Below are positions 29,439 through 38,838 of a stretch of DNA of 64,000 nucleotides, piece by piece. Made by a program: the position numbers and the translations under genes. The number at the start of each line of letters is the position of its first letter. The first letter of the stretch is position 1. The notes below the pieces were generated by a model. It worked only from the letters and a program-made list of their open reading frames with translations, made no database searches and was not told where the DNA came from. Source of the stretch: Steroidobacteraceae bacterium (GTDB taxonomy: Bacteria > Pseudomonadota > Gammaproteobacteria > Steroidobacterales > Steroidobacteraceae); contig JAFMKA010000001.1 in NCBI GenBank assembly GCA_017853175.1, positions 84,576 through 148,575 on the forward strand, given 5' to 3'.

Positions 29439-32249
29439 TTATCGGGATCCGCCGAAGCGATAGGCAAAGCGAACTCCGACAATCCGCGGATCCGGCATGC
29501 CCACACCCACCGTATTGGCGGGTGAGAAATTGCTCGGGTCAGCGAGTGCCTGAGCCACATCGCCCGGATTCGCACTTCCGCTCTGAACCGTGTCGTCATC
29601 CGTGATGTTATTCACGAACAACTGCACATCCCACTTATCCGACGTGAGACCAACGCGAAGATTGCCGATCATGTAGCTATCGAACTCTACGAGGTTGTAG
29701 AAATCGAGGAAGCGCTTCGATTGATATTGAGCATCGCCCTCGATGAAGAAGCGAACCCCCGTAGCGCCAAACATGTCAGCAACCGGCTGAGACCAGCGAG
29801 CGAGACCCACGACCGAGTGCTTCGGCGCTCTTTCGAGCTGACGACCCTTCAAGTTGTGAAAGCAAAGCTTCGCATTAGCCGCAGTATCAAACTTGCGAGC
29901 ACAACCGCCGACACGGACTGCGTCCGTCGCCGAAGCGGAGGTGAACGGGAAGTCAATAAACTCAGTGTCGAGGAACGAGTAGTTGACACCGATAAGCAGA
30001 TTGTCGGTCGCAGCCCACTGAGCGTCGAGCTCGAGACCGCGCACTTCGGCCTGACCCGCGTTCAATAACCGTCCAACCAAAATACCGGACGGCGTTACGA
30101 GCTGAGCGCCCACCTGTTTGTCATCGTACTTGACGAAGAAAACAGCCGGATTGAATCGAAGACGACCATCCGCAGACTGCAACTTCGCTCCGAGCTCGTA
30201 CTCCTGAATCTTTTCGTCTTTGAACGAAAACTCATCGTACGCGCCGTCGTAGTCGGCGTCCTGCCAAGAGCCCGCCGTCACGGTCGATACGCCACCCGGC
30301 TTCACACCCTCGGCATACGTCAGGTAAATGAGCGTGTCGTCAGCCGGTCGGAATTCGACCGTAGCGCGGGGCGTGAAGAAGTCATGCTTTGTTTTGAGCG
30401 ACACCTGAACACCAGGAGCCTGCTTCACTCCCGTACCCGGCGCCGAAGGCGCATAGGGATTAAAGAACGGGTACAGGTAGTTCACCGACGGGAAGCCAAT
30501 CTGGAACCCGGGGAAGCTCGGGTCTTGGCATTTGATGATCTGACCCGGCGGGCCGAAAATGAACGGAGTATCAAGCGACGGAGAGCAGTTGACGCCAATT
30601 ACGGTTTCCGTCTCTTCGCTATATCGCCCTTCGACACTCAAACGCCACCGCTCGCTCAGGTCGAACTCGAGCATTCCGAACATAGACTGATGATCGATCT
30701 CGCGCGCATTAAGCCGCGGAATCGCTGTCATCAAGCCGAGCACTTCGTTCGCTGTCTTGGTGCCGCAGCTTGCAGGAATAGGCGGCTGTCCAGGAAAGAA
30801 CGTATTCGACGGAATCGGCGTCAGACAGAAGATATTGATAGAGCGAGTGACTTGATCTGCTTGCTCATGCCAATACAGCCCACCCACCATGAAGTTGAAT
30901 GCGCCGTCGAAATCGGAACGGAATCGAACTTCTTGGCTGAGCTGCTCGGTGTCATTCGCGTTATCGAATCGCGCCGCTCGTAAGGAGAGATCAACCCCGT
31001 TCGTCACACCGGAATCGAAGTCTCCATCTTCAACAAAGCTGAAGTTGGCATCGGTATAGCCCGTCAACGATGTCACCGTACCGAAGTCGAGATCCCAACT
31101 AAGAACCGCGGAAAGCCTCAAAATCTCTCGAGTACTACCTTCGTAGTCCGTGCCGGTACTCGGATTACGATCCAATCTAACCGCGAGCTTATCGGCTGAC
31201 GGGACTAATCCCGCCGAAGAGTAGACGTGATTACTTCCATAAAATGTGCCCGGGTAAGCAGGATTTCCAGAACCCGGTGGTAACGTGAACCCCGGCGGTA
31301 ATACGGTCGTACCCGAATAAACACGAGCACTACCCGACGGGCACGAACCACGAACCGCTGCGACGGCAGTGCCGGTGCCAACTTGTAGACAGGTCGATCC
31401 GTCTGTTGGTCTTACGGATACCAGCGTGACCGGCATCTGCGCCGTAGGAGACTGACCAAATCGATCATCCGTATATTCGGCGCGAAGTTTGGCGCTGAAT
31501 TTTTCCGTACGCTCCCACTTACCCGTGAGCGCGAGCCCCCAGCCGTCGCCGTCGCCCACTTTATTTCCAGTGACCTGGTTTTTATACACACCATCCTGAT
31601 TCCAGACCACGGTATTGAGTCGAATACCGAACGTATCGCTGAGCGGCCCAGACCAAGACGCCGTCAGATCATAACGACCGTAGTCGGCAAACGATCCACG
31701 TATATCGCCCTCGGATTCCTTCGATGGATCTTTCGTCACGTATTGCACAGCGCCTGCGAAAGCACTGCGTCCGTATAGAGCGGACTGCGGTCCCTTCACG
31801 ATTTCGATCGCCTGCAGGTCGAGAAGCTTGTTGGTCGCCAGAAGCGAACCGCCGCCAAACTGAATACTTTCGCTCGAAGTGTCGATGCCATCGACCAGTA
31901 CCGCCACATTCACTCGACCACGCGTGGGCGATAGACCACGAATCGAAATTTTGTTGTCGGTAGCCGAGTAGCCCTTGTCGTAAATCAAGGAGGCGTCGAG
32001 TCGCGCAATGTCACTGACATCAGAAATCCCGAGCTTTTCGATCTCTGCGGAGCTGATCGCAGAGATCGACATCGAGACATCTTGAAGATTCTCCTCTCTC
32101 TTTCGAGCGGTTACGACAACTTCTTCTAAGGCAACGACTTCGTTTGCAGCGGCAGGAACGGAGACCCCTACTGAGACACCGCCAATCGCCAGCGCAGAAA
32201 ACGCGCGTACGACTCCCCTACCCCAAAAAGGGCGAATGAAATTGCTCAT
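29439..32249 (-). CDS. TonB-dependent receptor (936 aa)
   Basis: EEVVVTARKREENLQDVSMSISAISSAEIEKLGISDVSDIARL; IEIVKGPQSALYGRSAFAGAVQYVTKDPS; C-terminal VGVRFAYRFGGSR. Confidence 0.92.
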   Translation of the reverse strand: MSNFIRPFWGRGVVRAFSALAIGGVSVGVSVPAAANEVVALEEVVVTARKREENLQDVSMSISAISSAEIEKLGISDVSDIARLDASLIYDKGYSATDNKISIRGLSPTRGRVNVAVLVDGIDTSSESIQFGGGSLLATNKLLDLQAIEIVKGPQSALYGRSAFAGAVQYVTKDPSKESEGDIRGSFADYGRYDLTASWSGPLSDTFGIRLNTVVWNQDGVYKNQVTGNKVGDGDGWGLALTGKWERTEKFSAKLRAEYTDDRFGQSPTAQMPVTLVSVRPTDGSTCLQVGTGTAVAAVRGSCPSGSARVYSGTTVLPPGFTLPPGSGNPAYPGTFYGSNHVYSSAGLVPSADKLAVRLDRNPSTGTDYEGSTREILRLSAVLSWDLDFGTVTSLTGYTDANFSFVEDGDFDSGVTNGVDLSLRAARFDNANDTEQLSQEVRFRSDFDGAFNFMVGGLYWHEQADQVTRSINIFCLTPIPSNTFFPGQPPIPASCGTKTANEVLGLMTAIPRLNAREIDHQSMFGMLEFDLSERWRLSVEGRYSEETETVIGVNCSPSLDTPFIFGPPGQIIKCQDPSFPGFQIGFPSVNYLYPFFNPYAPSAPGTGVKQAPGVQVSLKTKHDFFTPRATVEFRPADDTLIYLTYAEGVKPGGVSTVTAGSWQDADYDGAYDEFSFKDEKIQEYELGAKLQSADGRLRFNPAVFFVKYDDKQVGAQLVTPSGILVGRLLNAGQAEVRGLELDAQWAATDNLLIGVNYSFLDTEFIDFPFTSASATDAVRVGGCARKFDTAANAKLCFHNLKGRQLERAPKHSVVGLARWSQPVADMFGATGVRFFIEGDAQYQSKRFLDFYNLVEFDSYMIGNLRVGLTSDKWDVQLFVNNITDDDTVQSGSANPGDVAQALADPSNFSPANTVGVGMPDPRIVGVRFAYRFGGSR

Positions 32250-32319
32250 GACGTATGACCCCCAAGTTGAGCTTCTATTTTTTAGCGGACAGTTTTTACA
32301 CTTCGCGCCTTATATCTAT

Positions 32320-32331
32320 GACCCCGGGGTC
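32320..32331. promoter_or_regulatory. Perfect 12-bp palindrome GACCCCGGGGTC upstream of the 936-aa TBDR
   Basis: Read directly; about 70 bp upstream of the TBDR start; tatgacccc also repeated at 32254-32262 and 32317-32325. Confidence 0.4.
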
Positions 32332-32437
32332 GAGACTGCTCCGCAAGGGAATAGACCGTCAATACATACTAAAAAGAAGACGCCCTGCTTATCCGCTAGA
32401 TGAGCAGCTCTTTTCGTGGTCTCGGCGCAACGACCTG

Positions 32438-33310
32438 TTATTGGGGCGGTGCCGATTGGCTAGGCAGCGGGCGCCGAGCGATCACGACGATCCCCGCAAC
32501 AAACAAGAGTAACGAAATTGTATTGAATACCGGGTATTCAAGCGGATAGAGCCACACTTCGCGATACGCGCCAAAATGCGCAGGCATTTCCGCAGCACCC
32601 CAAACGACGATTCCCGCTCCGACGCCATAACGTAACGCCGATGCTGCGCGAACCTGCTGAGTCGTCTTATAGACCAAATAAATCGACCACGCGGTCCAAA
32701 GTGTATACACCGCCATGATGATTTGAATTCCCGAGCCCTGAGTTCCGAAATAAATCATATAAAGCCAAAACAGATAACAGAACCAGGTCACGAAGATCAC
32801 CTCCATAGCGGTGATCCGAGCGAAACTGCGCTGATTGTTCGGCGTGGGCATCCCCGGTGAAAAACGTAAGTTGCGATGAAAAAATCGCATGAAATTGCAT
32901 TTGGTTTGTAGATTGAAAACGCCGTAGAGGAGTAACAACCCCATCATGATGCTGGCAGTCGCTTGAAGCATATTCGCCTGAGGAGCTGCGGCGTAGCCAT
33001 CAACCTCGACTTGAAACGGAGGCACGCTGTAGAGAACCGAGAAGAACTTAAACGCGTACTCAAACCACCCGATCCAAATAAACCATCCGCCAAGCATCCC
33101 CATCCAGGAGGATTTCAACTCATCTTGCTTAAGACCTTTCCAGACGATCAGCAATCCGATGACGCCGACAACGAGCGCGACGGGATACACCGCCTCACCA
33201 AAACCCACTTCCATCAGCTTGTATACGGTGTGCCCGAGTGGCTGGGTCAAAAATCCGACCATCAGCCCCAACAGCCCGATAACAGGCTTTCGGTAAAGTG
33301 ATGCGCTCAT
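32438..33310 (-). CDS. Uncharacterised multi-TM membrane protein
   Basis: At least 7 hydrophobic segments; not assigned to a named family by eye. Confidence 0.75.
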   Translation of the reverse strand: MSASLYRKPVIGLLGLMVGFLTQPLGHTVYKLMEVGFGEAVYPVALVVGVIGLLIVWKGLKQDELKSSWMGMLGGWFIWIGWFEYAFKFFSVLYSVPPFQVEVDGYAAAPQANMLQATASIMMGLLLLYGVFNLQTKCNFMRFFHRNLRFSPGMPTPNNQRSFARITAMEVIFVTWFCYLFWLYMIYFGTQGSGIQIIMAVYTLWTAWSIYLVYKTTQQVRAASALRYGVGAGIVVWGAAEMPAHFGAYREVWLYPLEYPVFNTISLLLFVAGIVVIARRPLPSQSAPPQ

Positions 33311-33450
33311 CTTCGATTCCCCCCGATAGTCACATCAGAGTCGGAATCATGCCTCGCGAAACGCCCTAGTCTCTTTTGATCTGCCGCAAAAACCGACTAT
33401 CGGACAGCACCTGCGCCCGAGGGATCTAATTGAGGCCCAATCAGCCGCGG

Positions 33451-34776
33451 TTATCCGAACTGGCTCAATACTCCGGCGATCGTCGCGGTCATAAACGTCG
33501 CCAAAGAACCGCCGAGCACCGCTCTCATTCCGAAGCGCGCAATGTCGCTGCGTCGCTCAGGCGCAAGCCCTCCGATACCGCCGATCTGAATGGCGATCGA
33601 AGCGAAGTTCGCAAAGCCGCAGAGTGCATACGTCGCGATCAAGGTTCCCTGCGCTGACAACGCGACGCCTTCGACGCGACCGTTGATGATATCGGCGAGA
33701 CCGATATAGGCCACGAATTCGTTCAACACGAGTTTTTGACCGATCAACGAACCCACCACCGTGGCGTCCTCCCACGGCACACCGATCACCCAAGCGATCG
33801 GCGAGAGGACGTAGCCGAGGATCACCTGCAACGACAATACGATCGGCCGACCTGACGCTTCGCTCAGCAAGCCATCGATCGTGACACCCGAGTCGCCCCA
33901 GCCGACGCTGCCCAACCACTGGAGCGGTGAGTTGATGAGCGCGATCAACGCGACGAAGGCAAGCAGCATCGCACCGACATTGAGAGCGAGTTTCAATCCA
34001 TCGCCTGCTCCCGCTGCAGCAGCGTCGATCACACCCGTCGTGGAACGCTCGACCTCCATACGCACTTGTCCGCGCGTGAGCGGGTCGCCGGTCTCGGGAG
34101 CGAGCAATTTCGCGATCACGATCGTGGCCGGTGCGGCCATGACGCTCGCCGTCAATAAATGCTTCGCGTAGTACGCCTGCTGAGCCGGATCGGTGCCACC
34201 CAGCATGGCCACGTACGCCGCGAGGACGCCACCGGCGATGTGAGCCATGCCACCCACCATCACCGTCAGGAGTTCAGACTGGGTCATTCGTGCGATGTAC
34301 GGGCGCACCGTCAGCGGAGCTTCGGTTTGACCGATGAAGATCGAGGCACAAACGCAGGTCGTTTCGGCACCCGACACCCGCATGACCCGAGTAATTCCCC
34401 AGGCAAGGCCTTTGACGATCGCCTGCATCACGCCGAGGTGATACAGAACGCCCATCAAGGCCGCAAAGAAAATGATGGTGGGCAACACCTGGACCGCGAA
34501 GATCACCCCGAATTTTTCGGAGCGCGCGAGGTCGCCGAAAATGAAAGCAGACCCTTCGCGGGTAAAATCGAGCAACCGGACGAACACGCCGCCCAAGGTA
34601 TCGAAGACATCGCGCCCGCCGGGTACGAGCAGTACGAGCATCGCGAACAGAATCTGCAAGGTGACGCCGGTCAATACCAGTCGCCAATCAACGGCTTGCC
34701 GATTGGTCGAAAAGAGCCAGGCGATGCCGAGCAGTATCGCGAGTCCGAAGAGGCCAAATCCGATGGTGCTAATCAT
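33451..34776 (-). CDS. NupC-family concentrative nucleoside transporter
   Basis: [79 protein letters not shown]. Confidence 0.92.
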   Translation of the reverse strand: MISTIGFGLFGLAILLGIAWLFSTNRQAVDWRLVLTGVTLQILFAMLVLLVPGGRDVFDTLGGVFVRLLDFTREGSAFIFGDLARSEKFGVIFAVQVLPTIIFFAALMGVLYHLGVMQAIVKGLAWGITRVMRVSGAETTCVCASIFIGQTEAPLTVRPYIARMTQSELLTVMVGGMAHIAGGVLAAYVAMLGGTDPAQQAYYAKHLLTASVMAAPATIVIAKLLAPETGDPLTRGQVRMEVERSTTGVIDAAAAGAGDGLKLALNVGAMLLAFVALIALINSPLQWLGSVGWGDSGVTIDGLLSEASGRPIVLSLQVILGYVLSPIAWVIGVPWEDATVVGSLIGQKLVLNEFVAYIGLADIINGRVEGVALSAQGTLIATYALCGFANFASIAIQIGGIGGLAPERRSDIARFGMRAVLGGSLATFMTATIAGVLSQFG

Positions 34777-34867
34777 TCGCTCCCCCTATCGCACGATCGT
34801 AGGGGGTCGGACGAGACTTTACAAATCCGGCGAGCCAATCGCCCGAACACCCCCTAATGCGCAAACG

Positions 34868-36392
34868 CTATTTCAACAGCACGCGCAACGCAGCCTTCTG
34901 GGTCTCGGTCAGCTGAAGTTTATCGAGCTCGACGATCGCCGCGTCGACCGGCAAGGAGTGCAAACGCTGTTGAATCATGCCGAGTTCGGCCGAGGCAGAG
35001 TTCAGCACCGCGGCGACGGATCCGGTCAAACCCTGACGAGCAAGCGCGCGCATCTTCAGGGTTTCGAATTGCTCCATGGTGAGGTGCAAGCGCACTCGCT
35101 CTTCCTCGAGGGCCCGCTCCTCTTCGGCGGTTATGATGCCGTCCGCAAGAGCGTCTTCGACCTTCTGAATCATCTCTTCGCGCTGTCGGTGCAACTGGTC
35201 CGAAAACGCGGAACCGAGAATGCCCGCTGGCAACGCGACGATGCCGATTCCGAGTAGAGCGAGCAACATCGTAAACGCCTGACCAATTGGGGTAACCGGT
35301 GAAATATCACCATAGCCCACGCTCGCCAAGGTGATCACCGCCCAATACATCGCGCGAGGCATGGTGTCGAACTTCTCCGGCTGAACGGGATGCTCGAACT
35401 CGTAGACGATTGCTCCCGCCAAAATCGTAATCAGAAAGGTCACGAACATCGCTGCGAAAAATGCTCGCTGCTCACGCTGCATGACGTCGCTGAAGGTTTT
35501 CATCGCGGTGTTATACCGAGTGAGTTTCAATACGCGCAGCACGCGGAGAATACGCACGAAGCGCAGGTCGAGGCCGCCTCCAGTGATCAAGCTGACATAC
35601 CAGGGTGCGATGGCGATGAAATCGACCAGAGACGTGGGCTTCGTGAACCATCCCGCTCGTGACGACATCGCCGGCTGTTCGGGGTTTGCTTCCGGCGCGG
35701 AGTACAACCTGAGGAGGAACTCGATGGTGAAAACCGCGACCGAGATGTCATCGAATAGTCGAAATTGATAAGCAAGCGGAATATGAATGCTCGGTACGGT
35801 TTCGAGTATCACCGAAAATACACTCAGCACGATGAAGATGACGAGAATCAGGTCGAGTTGTTGATGAAGACGACCTGACGTCGGAGTGGTATTCAGTAAC
35901 GAGTAAACTTTCTGTCGAAAAGTTCGATCTCTATTTTCACGCAGAAACTGCTGCAGAGCCGGAATGAAGTCGCGCAGCAATTTCAGCAGACGCAACAACC
36001 GAAGCGCTCGTAACGCGCGCAGATCAAGGTCGATGACCCCAAGCAGATGCAGCCAGTAAGGCCCGATCACCAAAAGGTCGATCAGCGCAAAAGGCGTCAT
36101 CGCCTGTCGCAAAGCCGGGGTTCGCTTGCCACGGAATGCCGGGTCGCCCCCCCGCCGCGAATAGCCTCAGTACATACTCAAGCGTGAAGATATAAATCGA
36201 AATCCGATCGAACGTGCCGAATAGAGCCTCGTTGCCCGTGTAGATCGGAAAATGCTCCATCGCGAGCGCGACGAGATTTGCGATGATGAGCCACGTGATG
36301 AATGAATCGATTCGTCTTGCCGTCACCGAACCGTTTTCAAGGTCAAATAGCTTGCGGAACGTGGAATCACGCAAAGAACCGAGCATGCTCAT
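34868..36392 (-). pseudogene. Tandem voltage-sensor K+ channel (VSD1-VSD2-pore) read as two ORFs (36024..36392 and 34868..36112) because of a 1-nt frameshift at a 7-C tract
   Basis: ORF 36392- encodes S1-S2 of VSD1; ORF 36112- encodes S3-S4 of VSD1 (LRALRALRLLRLLKLLRDF), VSD2 (S4 LRFVRILRVLRVLKLTRY) and pore TLASVGYGDISP; removing one C from 36147-36153 joins the frames as AAGGDPAFRGKRTPALRQAMTPFALIDLL. Confidence 0.8.
36147..36153. repeat. Homopolymer C7 (G7 on coding strand) at the frameshift site
   Basis: gggtcgCCCCCCCgccgcg read directly. Confidence 0.95.
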
Positions 36393-36483
36393 ATGAGTCC
36401 CCTCACCGAATTATTTTTTCGGTTTTTTATTGTTTAGTTTGTGAGAGCGCCTAAGAAATCGGGTGTCGAGGCGCGGCGAGATC

Positions 36484-36861
36484 TCAAGCCTTGCGATCGA
36501 CCAGAATGCCTGTCAGGCGTTCGATATTTCGGGAGATCTGCAAAGCGACCTCAGGAGGAATCTGACGGACGGTCTCGCCAGAATTTCGATCTTTGACTTG
36601 CACGATCACGGTATTGGTCGATTGATCGATCGCTACGTTGACCGACGCGCCACGATCAGAAAGACGCTCATTGGCCGCATTGATGGCTTCGCGAAAATCT
36701 TCGCGAAGAGATTCGAGAGTGGCGATCGAAGATTGTTCGGCGTCGACGCGCGGCTCGTTCTCTGAGCGCTGATTGGTCGGGACTGCAGCGGACGTCTTCT
36801 CCACCGCACTGGCCCGACCGACATCGGGCGAAAATCCGGACACGGCTCGCGCGCTTTCCAT
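36484..36861 (-). CDS. flaG: FlaG-family protein
   Basis: VNVAIDQSTNTVIVQVKDRNSGETVRQIPPEVALQISRNIERLTG. Confidence 0.85.
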   Translation of the reverse strand: MESARAVSGFSPDVGRASAVEKTSAAVPTNQRSENEPRVDAEQSSIATLESLREDFREAINAANERLSDRGASVNVAIDQSTNTVIVQVKDRNSGETVRQIPPEVALQISRNIERLTGILVDRKA

Positions 36862-36939
36862 GCCGGGAAAATAGCTCCAAGACGTCTGCTGTGTCCACTC
36901 CGCGATTGACGCAATCTTGTTGCCTCATCGCATCGGCGA

Positions 36940-37122
36940 TCATTCTCCGGGTTCGTTATTCCGACGGCGCCAGAAGTACCCGAGCAGAACCGCACTAATT
37001 ACTGTTGCTCCTGCTGCGATCATGGCATCCGACAGGCCATTGATCTGCGCGTAATACGCGAAGACGGCACAGCAGAGGACAATTCCGAGAGACAGGGCAG
37101 CTTGGCCAGCGTGGCGTCTCAT
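36940..37122 (-). CDS. Small (60 aa) two-TM membrane protein
   Basis: MRRHAGQAALSLGIVLCCAVFAYYAQINGLSDAMIAAGATVISAVLLGYFWRRRNNEPGE; start inferred. Confidence 0.5.
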   Translation of the reverse strand: MRRHAGQAALSLGIVLCCAVFAYYAQINGLSDAMIAAGATVISAVLLGYFWRRRNNEPGE

Positions 37123-37159
37123 ATTTATATGGGAGATTGATCTAACGGTGACGCTTGAG

Positions 37160-37600
37160 TCAGGGGCGCATTTCGCGCCAGGCATTACGCTCCTCGAGAC
37201 CGGCGCAATAGCGCGCGCCCTCAAGGAGGATCTCCGCAGACCCGTAGGGTTTATCCCGAAGCAGTTGCTGTAGATCGGATTCCACCTTTTCGTTCACGCG
37301 CATCTTGTCCCCTCCCGGGGTCAAATCACCGATGACCCGATCCTCGATCATGCGACGAGCCGGACTAAGCGTTGCAGCCACCCCGTCGCGTTGGGCTCCG
37401 ACGCCCGAGTAGCGGTCCTGCGCCAAAATGATGATCTTGTAGCACTGAATCAGCGCCTCGATTTTTCGGTCACTCATTGAGAGCCCCGCAGGTGGTTGGT
37501 CAGGCCAACGCCGCTCGGCCGTTGATCGATCGGAATTCGACCCGCAGGCTGAAAGCAACACCACGCCGACGAACATCATGAGTCGAAGCATGCTCGTCAC
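37160..37600 (-). CDS. Hypothetical lipoprotein
   Basis: MTSMLRLMMFVGVVLLSACGSN lipobox; ATGA overlap with the upstream gene. Confidence 0.7.
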   Translation of the reverse strand: MTSMLRLMMFVGVVLLSACGSNSDRSTAERRWPDQPPAGLSMSDRKIEALIQCYKIIILAQDRYSGVGAQRDGVAATLSPARRMIEDRVIGDLTPGGDKMRVNEKVESDLQQLLRDKPYGSAEILLEGARYCAGLEERNAWREMRP

Positions 37601-38079
37601 TCGCTCAACGCCACTTGTGCACCACCCGCCTGCGGAATGGCGACATACGTAATGTTGGCGTTGACGCTCTGCCCACCATCGAACGCCACGTCGAATTTGA
37701 CCTCTGCGCGACAGCGGTGCGTGGCGATCATGTCATCTTTAAAGAGCGTCTGTACCTTACCCGCTTTCGCCGTGATGTTGGTTTCTGCCCAAGACTTGCA
37801 CGCGGTGACGCATCCGGCCGTACTGCCACTTGCATCGGTAGGGCACTGCGCGGCCACCGCCGGGATTTTTCCGTAAAGACGAGCGGCGCATTGCGAAGAC
37901 AGATCGGTCACCACTCCGCGCTTAGCGAGCGTGAGCATCTTGTCGATCACCTCGGCGTCCTCGCAGGAGACTTCTCGGCTACATCCTGTAATTAGCAAAA
38001 ACATGATGAGACAAAAACCTGTGCAGGCTGCCCGCCAGGACTGTCGCGACAAGGTGTCGCCCACTCGAGCGATAGTCAT
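37597..38079 (-). CDS. Hypothetical Cys-containing lipoprotein
   Basis: CLIMFLLITGCSREVSCEDAEV lipobox; ATGA coupling to both neighbours. Confidence 0.7.
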   Translation of the reverse strand: MTIARVGDTLSRQSWRAACTGFCLIMFLLITGCSREVSCEDAEVIDKMLTLAKRGVVTDLSSQCAARLYGKIPAVAAQCPTDASGSTAGCVTACKSWAETNITAKAGKVQTLFKDDMIATHRCRAEVKFDVAFDGGQSVNANITYVAIPQAGGAQVALSE

Positions 38080-38798
38080 ATCACTGCTCCTGCCTCTATC
38101 CAATGAAATCGATGCGGGGTGATGTACCACGGAAAATAGTGCCGAAGCACCCCGACCGGCAACACGTCGCCCGTTCCGTGGTCCGTCCACTCGCCGCTGA
38201 AACCGAGCCGCTGCAGCATACCCCCGTCCATCGGCTCGTGACTCGTGAACGACGATATGTCGACACGCTCGTCTTTGGACACTCGAGCCGAATAGCGATC
38301 ATGAAAACTCGCCCAGGCTCGATCGGCCAGCCACATCGGCAGCTGGGCCAGACGAGCTTCGTAGTCGTCACGCTCCAAGCCCAACTGACCGAGAACGTTA
38401 CAGAAGAGAACTACCGCCTCGCGGTCGTCGTGCAGTAGTTGCGGCAGGCAGCTGACGAAGTCGGCGTGACGCCACTCGAATTTGATCCCTCGACGCTCGA
38501 GCTCACGCCCGTGACGCAATGCGAAAAAAAATGGCGCGGAGGTATCGAGATCGATCAAGGTCAGTCGACTGAAGAGGTGTAGAAACGGGCCGGGTAGGAA
38601 CCAACCCGCACTCGGCCCGACGATGATCAGATGCGAAGCGCGGGGGTGCCACCCCTGCAAAAATGCTGCGATGGCGGACCGAAAGGGGTCATGCAGTCGG
38701 CGGTGCTTAAGCGCGCGAAAGTGCCATTGGAGTCCTCCGCTTCGGCGTAGCGAACTCGGCGCGGCGCGATGGGCATCGTATTCGTGACCTGACGTCAT
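38076..38798 (-). CDS. Putative class I SAM-dependent methyltransferase-like protein
   Basis: SHLIIVGPSAGWFLPGPFLHLFSRLTLIDLDTSAPFFF resembles motif I/II of Rossmann methyltransferases; weak. Confidence 0.5.
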   Translation of the reverse strand: MTSGHEYDAHRAAPSSLRRSGGLQWHFRALKHRRLHDPFRSAIAAFLQGWHPRASHLIIVGPSAGWFLPGPFLHLFSRLTLIDLDTSAPFFFALRHGRELERRGIKFEWRHADFVSCLPQLLHDDREAVVLFCNVLGQLGLERDDYEARLAQLPMWLADRAWASFHDRYSARVSKDERVDISSFTSHEPMDGGMLQRLGFSGEWTDHGTGDVLPVGVLRHYFPWYITPHRFHWIEAGAVI

Positions 38799-38838
38799 CG
38801 GGCCTCAAGATATCTGGCGATTGGAGTAGGAATCAACC

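Noticed and set aside
34159-34857. 232-aa + strand ORF opposite nupC
   Set aside because: Antisense shadow ORF; nupC motifs on the other strand are unambiguous
36024-36392. 122-aa ORF as an independent small membrane protein
   Set aside because: Its first ~80 aa are S1-S2 of a voltage sensor continuing in the neighbouring frame; the C-terminal tail after the C7 tract looks like out-of-frame sequence
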